Made by a program: the position numbers and the translations under genes
In this document: piece after piece, positions 8,144-14,218 of the stretch
Layout of the letters: every line of letters begins with the position of its first letter
How positions within the stretch are numbered: the stretch's first letter is position 1
DNA from: Profundibacterium mesophilum KAUST100406-0324
Lineage (GTDB): Bacteria > Pseudomonadota > Alphaproteobacteria > Rhodobacterales > Rhodobacteraceae
Direction: 5' to 3'
NCBI RefSeq assembly: GCF_009835145.1
Contig: NZ_APKE01000024.1
Location: forward strand, 1-47,514
Length of the DNA: 47,514 bases
The notes under the pieces: model-generated
Told to the model about the DNA's origin: nothing
The model's input: the letters and a program-made list of their open reading frames with translations, nothing else
Databases searched by the model: none

Positions 8144-8198
8144 TGCTAATCAGATGATGAGGGCTCTCCAGGGGAAACTTTGGGGGGCTCTTTTCTTT
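8144..8198 (+). ncRNA. repABC counter-transcribed RNA (ctRNA/incA)
   Basis: Predicted ~55-nt RNA antisense to the repB-repC leader. The start is placed about 7 nt after the -10 box. The end is an intrinsic terminator: 8160-8169 AGGGCTCTCC pairs with 8182-8191 GGGGGGCTCT, a 10-bp stem using three G-U pairs, followed by TTTCTTT. The G-U pairs work only in the plus-strand RNA (they would be A-C mismatches in the minus-strand RNA), which is direct evidence for rightward transcription. In repABC replicons this RNA represses repC and sets copy number and incompatibility. Length and position match the known family. Confidence 0.75.
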
Positions 8199-8246
8199 CG
8201 GGTCTTCGCTTTTCTCCTCTGCTCGTGTTGCTCTGTGTGGCCTGGG

Positions 8247-9215
8247 TTAGGACCCAGAGCCTCTCTCATTCCGCCACTGTACGAAGAGTTGCAAAAGCGT
8301 AGCTTCCGCGTGCTCTTCGAGCCATTGGCCGAATTCTGGATTGTCCTTCTTGGTGACCTTGAGCGCGATCGCCTTCTCATCGATTGTCAGCGTGCCCAAT
8401 GAACTGCCATTCTCATCATTGATGACCGAAGTCAGCCCACGATTGGGCGGCTTCTTGTCGCTACGTGCTTTGCTCGAGCAAGCCGAATAGACCGCTTGGA
8501 ACTTTTCGGAACTAGGAGTGTCGTCGGGCAGGGCGGCGAGCGCCTCTTTGGCGATGTCCACCAAATCTACCTTCACCGACAAGGCAGCTAGATCACCCCA
8601 CTGCCGTCGTCCGATCCCATGTGCTGGCCCGATGAGTTGAACAAGACCGTCTGGCAGTTGTTCTATGACGACCCTGTGGTTGGATACGCCTTGCCGGGTC
8701 AGACCTAGAGCATCTTGAATGACACCGGGTTTGTACCCGGATTCTTGCATCTCTTTGATAAAAAGAGACTTTTCTATAAAAGACGGATCAAGCCTGAGGT
8801 TGTTCTCCTGGCCTTGAGCGATCAGAGATGCGTCATCGTCCAAGGTTCGAACAATTGCCTTGACCGTTCCACCGACCTTACGGATCGCCGCAAGCCTGCG
8901 GCGGCCGTAGATGATGCGGTATCTGTCCGGTTGGGCAGATGGACGGACCATGATGGGCACTTGTTGGCCATGCTTGCGAATGCTCTCGGCCAACTCATCG
9001 ATACTGGAATCTTCCAGCACCAACCGATCGCGCAGCCCATCCATGTCAATCTGATCGGGTTCGATATCGCGAATCGAGTTTGCTGTGATCTCGCGCAAAG
9101 AGTCGCGCAATCCTCCAACAGATCCCGGCAGCTTTGCCGCTTTTGGCGGGGTAGGGGAGGGGGCTCCGCTCTCCGTCTCATTCCTTGGAGGCTGGTTGAA
9201 GATGTTTCGGGCCAT
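8247..9215 (-). CDS. repB: partition protein RepB (ParB family)
   Basis: 322 residues from ATG at 9215 (MARNIFNQPP), overlapping the repA stop by one base (TGATG), so translation is coupled. It shows the RepB layout: basic N-terminus, the ParB nuclease-like domain (SIDELAESIRKHGQQVPIMV, YGRRRLAAIRKVGG, IAQGQENNLRLDPSFIEKSL) at about 65-165, and a helix-turn-helix around 165-190 (YKPGVIQDALGLTRQGVSNH). RepB binds the plasmid centromere and activates RepA. A five-residue longer frame exists but loses the coupling and the MARN start typical of RepB. Confidence 0.93.
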   Translation of the reverse strand: MARNIFNQPPRNETESGAPSPTPPKAAKLPGSVGGLRDSLREITANSIRDIEPDQIDMDGLRDRLVLEDSSIDELAESIRKHGQQVPIMVRPSAQPDRYRIIYGRRRLAAIRKVGGTVKAIVRTLDDDASLIAQGQENNLRLDPSFIEKSLFIKEMQESGYKPGVIQDALGLTRQGVSNHRVVIEQLPDGLVQLIGPAHGIGRRQWGDLAALSVKVDLVDIAKEALAALPDDTPSSEKFQAVYSACSSKARSDKKPPNRGLTSVINDENGSSLGTLTIDEKAIALKVTKKDNPEFGQWLEEHAEATLLQLFVQWRNERGSGS

Positions 9216-10414
9216 CAGCGACGCCCCCATGCCATTTGGATCGTCTGCTCTAGCTCATCGCCAACGCCATTCACGCTGGTCAGGGCGCGATCAATTGTCT
9301 TTCTGATGAATTGGCTTGGATCGACTTCGTAGACGGTCTGCTGGGTCATCCCCGCGTCGGAGATCGCCGTAGACTTCAGCATTGGCTCTGTCATGACCTG
9401 ACCTGCCAGAATTGATCTCAGGTAGCCTGCCATTTGGGTCTGCGGACCGTCCGACGGTTCATATCTGGTAATCAGGAACTTGACAAAATCCCATGTGACA
9501 CGCCGACCGATGGCTTCCTCCACGGCCTTGACCGTTTCTGAAGCAAGCTTCAGGAATTGGCTCATAGATGCGATGTCAAGCATGCCAGGTACCACGGTAA
9601 CCAAAAGCCCAGTCGAGGCTGCCAGCGCAGTCAGGGTTAGAAACCCAAGCTGAGGCGGGCAGTCGATCAGGACGATGTCGTAGTTTGCCTCAACCTCTTC
9701 AAGCGCCAAGGCGAGGCGCTCTGCAAAGATGGGCTGTACGCGACGGGCGAGAGCGTTTGCGGTCTCGGTTTCGTACTCCGAGAGCATCAAACCGGCGGGC
9801 ACCATGTCGAGCTTATGGAAGTAGGTCTTTTGGATGACGTTCGAGAGAGGAACTTGGTCCTCATATCTCAAAGCATCATAGATTGTGCCGCCATCGGCGA
9901 ACTCAAGCTCGGGCCGAAAGCCGAAAAACGTGGTCAAACTTGCTTGCGGATCGAGGTCTAGGACCAGCACGCGGTAACCGCGCAAGGCATACCTTTGCGC
10001 AAGATGAATCGTTGCAGTAGTCTTTGATGAGCCGCCTTTGAAGTTGACGACGGATATCACCTGGAGACGATCGCCATCACGTCGACCTGGGCGGTAGCTT
10101 TCTGCGTTCTTTCCAGTGCGTCCAAGAACATCGCGCAACTCATCAATCTCTTGGGCTGTGTAGAACCGGTGTCCGCGGTTGTCTGTATGCACTTCCGGGA
10201 AGCTGCCGTCCTTGTGCCGGTTGCGCAGGTTAGATGTGCTTACGCGCAGGAGGCCGGCGACTTCGGTGGAACTGAAGCGACGTAGGGACTTTCGTTCTTC
10301 GGGTTCAAAAGCGATCTTCATCTGGCGATCCAAAGACTCAGCCAGATTGTCGGCAAATGCTCCGATATCGGAAGAGCCTATGCCTTGCGTGTATCCAATG
10401 TTACGATCATCCAT
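9215..10414 (-). CDS. repA: partition ATPase RepA (ParA family)
   Basis: 399 residues. The deviant Walker A motif KGGSSKTT is at about 126-133, with VLDLDPQASLT following and IDCPPQLGFLTL as Walker B region. An N-terminal helix-turn-helix (about 46-66, FSSTEVAGLLRVSTSNLRNR) makes it a type Ia ParA that also represses its own operon. First gene of the leftward repABC operon. Upstream DNA holds an inverted repeat and a 20-bp palindrome that may be its operator or the partition site. Confidence 0.94.
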   Translation of the reverse strand: MDDRNIGYTQGIGSSDIGAFADNLAESLDRQMKIAFEPEERKSLRRFSSTEVAGLLRVSTSNLRNRHKDGSFPEVHTDNRGHRFYTAQEIDELRDVLGRTGKNAESYRPGRRDGDRLQVISVVNFKGGSSKTTATIHLAQRYALRGYRVLVLDLDPQASLTTFFGFRPELEFADGGTIYDALRYEDQVPLSNVIQKTYFHKLDMVPAGLMLSEYETETANALARRVQPIFAERLALALEEVEANYDIVLIDCPPQLGFLTLTALAASTGLLVTVVPGMLDIASMSQFLKLASETVKAVEEAIGRRVTWDFVKFLITRYEPSDGPQTQMAGYLRSILAGQVMTEPMLKSTAISDAGMTQQTVYEVDPSQFIRKTIDRALTSVNGVGDELEQTIQMAWGRR

Positions 10415-10454
10415 GTCCTGCCGCCCACTCTCGGCCTCTGTTGAGGCTCTTAGT

Positions 10455-10501
10455 CATTCTGACGGTGTACAGCGTGTCTGACGCGTTTTGCCGTCAGAAT
10501 G
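10455..10501. promoter_or_regulatory. inverted repeat before repA, candidate operator
   Basis: CATTCTGACGG (10455-10465) and CCGTCAGAATG (10491-10501) are perfect 11-bp inverted arms 25 bp apart, with a further TCTGACG between them. The first arm is 41 bp upstream of the repA start, a usual place for RepA/RepB autorepression. Confidence 0.55.
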
Positions 10502-10555
10502 GGAATGCCACGATCCAGTGAGTCCGGCAAGAAGAATCTAAATGTAGTGTGAGAG

Positions 10556-10581
10556 TTATCCACAACACCTATAGGTGTTGT
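10556..10581. promoter_or_regulatory. DnaA box fused to a 20-bp perfect palindrome (candidate parS)
   Basis: TTATCCACA (10556-10564) is a perfect DnaA box. It overlaps ACAACACCTATAGGTGTTGT (10562-10581), a perfect 20-bp palindrome. repABC centromeres are palindromes of about this size and often sit near repA. The overlap with a DnaA box is striking. Confidence 0.6.
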
Positions 10582-10755
10582 CGTGTAAAAAACTCAGCAA
10601 GTCATTGATATAGAGATATTAAATGCAGATCTAACCAAATCGAGCCGCTACTCTGTTGAGTTGGCACATTAGCAGCTAACCCCAAGCAACTAATGGCACT
10701 TTCTGCCTCCTGCGGAGTTTTCTCCCGGTGAAATTTTTTGGATTCGGGTCAGAAG

Positions 10756-11578
10756 CTACATCTGATTTTGGCTCGATTCGTACGGCATGAGGCCAAGTCG
10801 TTCCGCCCGCTCCAACAGCATTTTCACCGAAGACGGCTGCCATCTTGTTCGGCCATGAGGCGTGCGTTCGCGCATCGCTTCCAGCCGGGTGCAGATCGCC
10901 TGAAGCGTGATGTCGGGGTCCGCGCCCTTGATGCCGGCGACGATGGCGGGCAGACGGTCGTCGGTTTCGCGGCGCCCGGCGCGGGCTAGCACCTCGGCCG
11001 GCAGGAAGCCGTCGCCGACATAGGCCTTCACAGCGCGCAAGAGACGGCTTTGGGTCCAGCGACGCGCCTCGGGCAAGGGGCCGTTGATGATGCGCACCAC
11101 CTTGTCGCGCCAGCCGTACTTTGCGAAGAGCAGCAGGGTCTTTGGCCCGCAGTCCAGGGTTCCCGCCGACCCGGCCCTTGGTACGGGCGCTCGCCAGCCC
11201 TGCTTTGGTACGTTCCCGGATCAGCGCCCGCTCGAACTCGGCCGCGGCGCCCAGAACCTGCAGCGTGAACTTGCCTTGCGGGGATCCGGTGTCGATCGGG
11301 TCCTGAATGGAACGAAAGAACGCCCCCTTGACCTCCAACCGTTCGATCACCTCGAGAAGGTGCGACAGAGACCGTGCGAGCCGGTCGATCCGTACGACAA
11401 CCAGCGTGTCGCCCTTGCTAATGCGCTCCAGCAAGCGGGCAAGCACCGGCCGGGCACGATTGCCGCCTGAGGCGTGCTCTTCGAAGATCTCGACGCATCC
11501 CGCAGTTTGCAGAGCCTCAGACTGGGACAGGGGGGTCTGATCCTCGGTCGAGACGCGCGCATAGCCGATCAGAGGCAT
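10756..11578 (-). pseudogene. serine recombinase (resolvase/invertase), internal deletion and frameshift
   Basis: From ATG at 11578 the frame gives the resolvase catalytic domain: IGYARVSTEDQ with the catalytic Ser, then RIDRLARSLSHLLEVIERL, GKFTLQVLGAAAEFERALIR and ERTKAGLASARTKGRVGG, reaching LRKVRLARQ near 11108. It then turns into Arg-rich shadow. The remaining C-terminal recombinase sequence continues in another frame as DKVVRIINGPLPEARRW, VKAYVGDGFLP, RETDDRLPAIVAGIKGADPD and LERAERLGLM to 10756. Compared with the family, a linker block of about 30 residues is lost at the same point as the frame change. Such enzymes resolve plasmid multimers or transposon cointegrates; this one is probably inactive in its DNA-binding half, although the catalytic domain alone could still be made. 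Confidence 0.75.
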
Positions 11579-11586
11579 CAAAATAG

Positions 11587-11644
11587 GCCGTTTGCAGTTT
11601 CACATATCACCAATAAACGACCGTTTGTAAACGGATGCAAGGAT
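11587..11644. repeat. inverted repeats upstream of the recombinase, possible res/recombination site
   Basis: CCGTTT-GT-AAACGG (11631-11644) is a 6-bp-armed palindrome, and CCGTTTGCA recurs at 11588-11596. Resolvases of this type often act on dyads next to their own gene. Support is the position and repetition only. Confidence 0.35.
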
Positions 11645-11778
11645 GCTCTCTGTGGCCTGGTTCAGCGGAAAGCCCTTGGTTTCCATAGGCTGAGCGCGAT
11701 GTGAGAGCCCTCGCCGACCATCGCCCGCGCGTACCATATAAAGAGCGTGGTCGCACTCTGACAAAACCCTTTAGTAAA

Positions 11779-11802
11779 GTGCAAAATTCTAGTATTTTGC
11801 AC
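11779..11802. promoter_or_regulatory. operator dyad over the start of the 11805 gene
   Basis: GTGCAAAAT (11779-11787), a 6-bp spacer, and ATTTTGCAC (11794-11802): perfect 9-bp arms ending two bases before the ATG. A protein bound here would block translation start and promoter clearance. The gene product carries its own wHTH, so autoregulation is likely. Confidence 0.65.
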
Positions 11803-11804
11803 AT

Positions 11805-12872
11805 ATGAAGCCTCAAGCGCCTACATTACATGATGATTTTGATGCTCTCTTCCTCGACGCTGAAGAGGTGGGACAGTCGTCAGAGGAGGATCTTTGGTTC
11901 CTGCCCGGTCCGATGGAAGAAGAGCCGGATTATCTGCCACCCGGACCACGGACCGAACCGCGTGAAACCGAGGTCCTTGATGACTGGCGGAAAGCAGAGG
12001 CGGGCCTCGCCGCGCGTCTTGCCAGTGTAGCTGGTCGCGTCGGCGCGCTGCACGACCGCCTGAAGCGCGGCCCCGAAGGATGGCGACACAGGCTTGCACT
12101 GATCGAGGCAGCTGACCTCAGCTGGTTTGTGGGTGATCATATCGGCCCGGATCGCCTTGCTCTTTGGATATCCATGCGCCTATCAGGCGTTCAGGAGGAC
12201 ACCGCAGCACTCGCGCGCGTCGGATGGGCAGTTCGCCGTTTGAGCGGCGGGCCGGGGCCCGAGGTGGACCTTTCCGCCTTTCTCGACTGCCGCGACCCCG
12301 AGAACCTTGGTGATGATGCCGAACCTTTCATGAATCGTGCGAGCGGGTGGCTGGATCTGATGGCGAGAGCTGTCGATCTGCATCCGATCAGCCGCGCCTG
12401 CATGGGCTTCCACCTCTGGAACCTCGCGGGTCTCGGACAGCACGGAGACGGGATGGAGGCGGCAGTCACAGCCGCAAGGATTGCGGCCGGTGCGGGAAGG
12501 GGGGCGGTCTTTGTACCTCTGGCCATGGGCGGATCAGGGGGGCTGCGCGCTGGCGGCCCACCCGCTGACCGTCTGTCGCGTTGGCTCGATGGGATGATGA
12601 TAGCATCCCTGAGCGCGATGCGGCACCTAGACGACATAGAGGCATGGGCTATGCGCGCAGACACCGAAATGGCGCCGCTCTCGGGCAAGACGCCACCTGC
12701 TCTTCGCGCTGTACTGATCGAGTGGCCACTCGTCTCTGCACCGATGACCGAGATCTTGACTGGCGCCAGCCGCGCCGCTGTTCAACGTAACCTTAGCTGG
12801 TTGGAAGCGCGGGGTCTGATCCGTGAGGTGACCGGGCAGGGGCGCTATCGGATGTGGCGCGCAACGATATAG
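11805..12872 (+). CDS. plasmid wHTH protein, RHE_PE00001/DUF1612-like
   Basis: 355 residues. The N-terminus is acidic and Pro-rich (LFLDAEEVGQ, FLPGPMEEEPDYLPPGPR), the middle is helical, and the C-terminal ~60 residues form a winged helix (MTEILTGASRAAVQRNLSWL, ARGLIREVTGQGRYRMWRAT). The C-terminal wing closely resembles that of the RHE_PE00001/DUF1612 group on rhizobial and roseobacter plasmids, whose role is unknown. The 9-bp operator at 11779-11802 adjoins its start. It diverges from the recombinase relic. Family assignment is from recalled similarity. Confidence 0.6.
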   Translation: MKPQAPTLHDDFDALFLDAEEVGQSSEEDLWFLPGPMEEEPDYLPPGPRTEPRETEVLDDWRKAEAGLAARLASVAGRVGALHDRLKRGPEGWRHRLALIEAADLSWFVGDHIGPDRLALWISMRLSGVQEDTAALARVGWAVRRLSGGPGPEVDLSAFLDCRDPENLGDDAEPFMNRASGWLDLMARAVDLHPISRACMGFHLWNLAGLGQHGDGMEAAVTAARIAAGAGRGAVFVPLAMGGSGGLRAGGPPADRLSRWLDGMMIASLSAMRHLDDIEAWAMRADTEMAPLSGKTPPALRAVLIEWPLVSAPMTEILTGASRAAVQRNLSWLEARGLIREVTGQGRYRMWRATI

Positions 12873-12985
12873 TAGAGAAGCCTTTTCAGATTTAGCCCTT
12901 TGCTGACCCAGTTGGCGCGTGAACGTCTAGCATTGAAATCGCTATTCTATTCTCTGCTTCTCGCGGTTAAGTGAAAATTTAACCC

Positions 12986-13016
12986 TTGAACCTCTAGTGG
13001 CTAGACGTTTTAGCAT
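12986..13016 (+). promoter_or_regulatory. MerR-type promoter P1, before the L,D-transpeptidase gene
   Basis: TTGAAC (12986-12991), a 19-bp spacer beginning CTCTAGTGGCTAGACG, and TAGCAT (13011-13016). The 19-bp spacing is the MerR-activated type. The spacer aligns with those of P2, P3 and P4 in this window. Leader to the ATG is about 52 nt. Confidence 0.65.
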
Positions 13017-13074
13017 GAAAGAAATTGATCTGACAGATCCAGCACCAAATTAGAAACTGCGCGGAGCACGATAC

Positions 13075-13740
13075 ATGCTGACAAGACGACACTTCATCCA
13101 GACGACTGCCGCATTGTTCTCGGCGTCTATCTCGAGTCCGCTCCTCGCTGACACCTGGCCCACTGAAGCGGAAAAGGCGGCTTGGGATGCACAGATTACA
13201 CCGCCGGGCTATAACCCAGCCACATCAAACCCGTGGGGCCTGCACCCGCGCTTTCTGCCGCAGCGGGTTATAACTAAAGATGGTCTTGTGGCCGGTGACA
13301 TCCATGTCGATGCTGTCGCGCGCTATCTTTACCATATCGAGGAAGGCGGCACGGCGATGCGCTATGGCGTAGCGATTGCTCGTGGCAAACTTTATGAGCC
13401 AGGCGTCTACACGATCAAGCGCAAGGTCAGGTGGCCGCATTGGCAGCCAACACAGAACATGATTGACCGCGACCCGGAGCTCTACGCCGACATCGCTGAC
13501 GGTATGGAACCCGGACCTGAGAACGCGCTCGGGTCACGGGCGCTTTATCTCTATGTCGGGGACCGAGACACCTATCTGCGCATCCACGGTACACCACAGC
13601 CGCGAAGCATCGGCGGCCGAGCCAGTTCCGGTTGCGTCCGGATGGTCATGGCGCACATAAACGATCTGTATCCGAATGTGGAGATTGGCTCGACGGCGTT
13701 CCTATATTCGGCCGAGGACAGCGTGACTCCGCAGAGTTGA
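13075..13740 (+). CDS. exported L,D-transpeptidase (YkuD domain)
   Basis: 221 residues with a signal peptide of possible Tat type (MLTRRHFIQTTAALFSASIS, cleavage near SSPLLA-D). The YkuD catalytic motif is intact: H171 in RIHGTPQPRS and S185-G-C187-V-R in the GRASSGCVRM block, Cys187 being the nucleophile. L,D-transpeptidases make 3-3 peptidoglycan cross-links or attach lipoproteins to the wall, in the periplasm. GGAG lies upstream of the ATG. A MerR-type promoter (P1) precedes it, so metal-responsive expression is likely. A second member of the family lies at 16682, beyond the P-type ATPase. Confidence 0.9.
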   Translation: MLTRRHFIQTTAALFSASISSPLLADTWPTEAEKAAWDAQITPPGYNPATSNPWGLHPRFLPQRVITKDGLVAGDIHVDAVARYLYHIEEGGTAMRYGVAIARGKLYEPGVYTIKRKVRWPHWQPTQNMIDRDPELYADIADGMEPGPENALGSRALYLYVGDRDTYLRIHGTPQPRSIGGRASSGCVRMVMAHINDLYPNVEIGSTAFLYSAEDSVTPQS

Positions 13741-13779
13741 CCCAAGCCGCGCCGTCAATCCGACGCTTGGACGCGTCAA

Positions 13780-14049
13780 TCAGGATTGGCGCGCGACGCA
13801 GATGGGATTGCCGCCTGCCGATCGCAACGGGACCAAGGTCGTTTCCACCGGCCCACTATGGGCATACCAATAGCAATTATCTTCGGGACGTAGCCGTGCC
13901 GTGATGAGATCCTGGTCGGGTGCAGCGAGGGCTGCGACAGATTCTGGAACATTTCCGATCCTGAATGGATCGTTGTCTTCCTTAGAAGGCACCGCGCAGC
14001 CAGCCAGGGCCAATGTTGCAACCATGATCACCGCATATTTTTGAAGCAT
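13780..14049 (-). CDS. putative small lipoprotein
   Basis: 89 residues from ATG at 14049 (MLQKYAVIMVATLALAGC). A lipobox LALAGC puts the lipidated Cys at about residue 18. The mature part (~70 residues) holds DNCYWYAHSGPVETTLVPLR and ends GGNPICVARQS; it has two further Cys. No known family. It is convergent with the L,D-transpeptidase gene and divergent from the P-type ATPase. An upstream in-frame start at 14106 would put a non-signal extension before the lipobox and is rejected. Confidence 0.7.
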   Translation of the reverse strand: MLQKYAVIMVATLALAGCAVPSKEDNDPFRIGNVPESVAALAAPDQDLITARLRPEDNCYWYAHSGPVETTLVPLRSAGGNPICVARQS

Positions 14050-14154
14050 ATCTATCTCACTCTTTGGCAGGTCAGCCGCGTCCTCAGACTTAGCGGCGCG
14101 TTTCAAGGTTCCGCAGGTCTGTGTCCTTATTTGACCAAGTTTCTGTTTTTGCTC

Positions 14155-14185
14155 TTGAAGCTCTAGTTACTGTAGGGGCTATCTC
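14155..14185 (+). promoter_or_regulatory. MerR-type promoter P2, before the P-type ATPase
   Basis: TTGAAG (14155-14160), a 19-bp spacer beginning CTCTAGTTACTGTAGGG, and TATCTC (14180-14185). The dyad resembles known CadR/PbrR/ZntR operators. Leader to the ATG is about 27 nt. Confidence 0.75.
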
Positions 14186-14218
14186 AATGTGGAATGAACG
14201 AATCCCGAGGTCAATCCC

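Larger units (their letters stand above)
10415..10755. other. repA upstream control region
   Basis: About 340 bases between repA and the recombinase relic. It holds an 11-bp inverted repeat (10455-10501), a DnaA box (10556-10564) overlapping a 20-bp palindrome (10562-10581), and an AT-rich stretch (10585-10640). The leftward repA promoter should lie here; I could not fix its boxes. No gene seen. Confidence 0.6.

Noticed and set aside
8238-8261. CTGGGT-TAGG-ACCCAG hairpin at the repB end as ctRNA terminator
   Set aside because: It lacks a T-run on either strand; the G-U hairpin at 8160-8191 with a T-run is a better end for the ctRNA.
12922-13009. Inverted repeat AACGTCTAG / CTAGACGTT around P1
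   Set aside because: The arms are 70 bp apart and the right arm is already part of the P1 spacer dyad; no separate function is supported.
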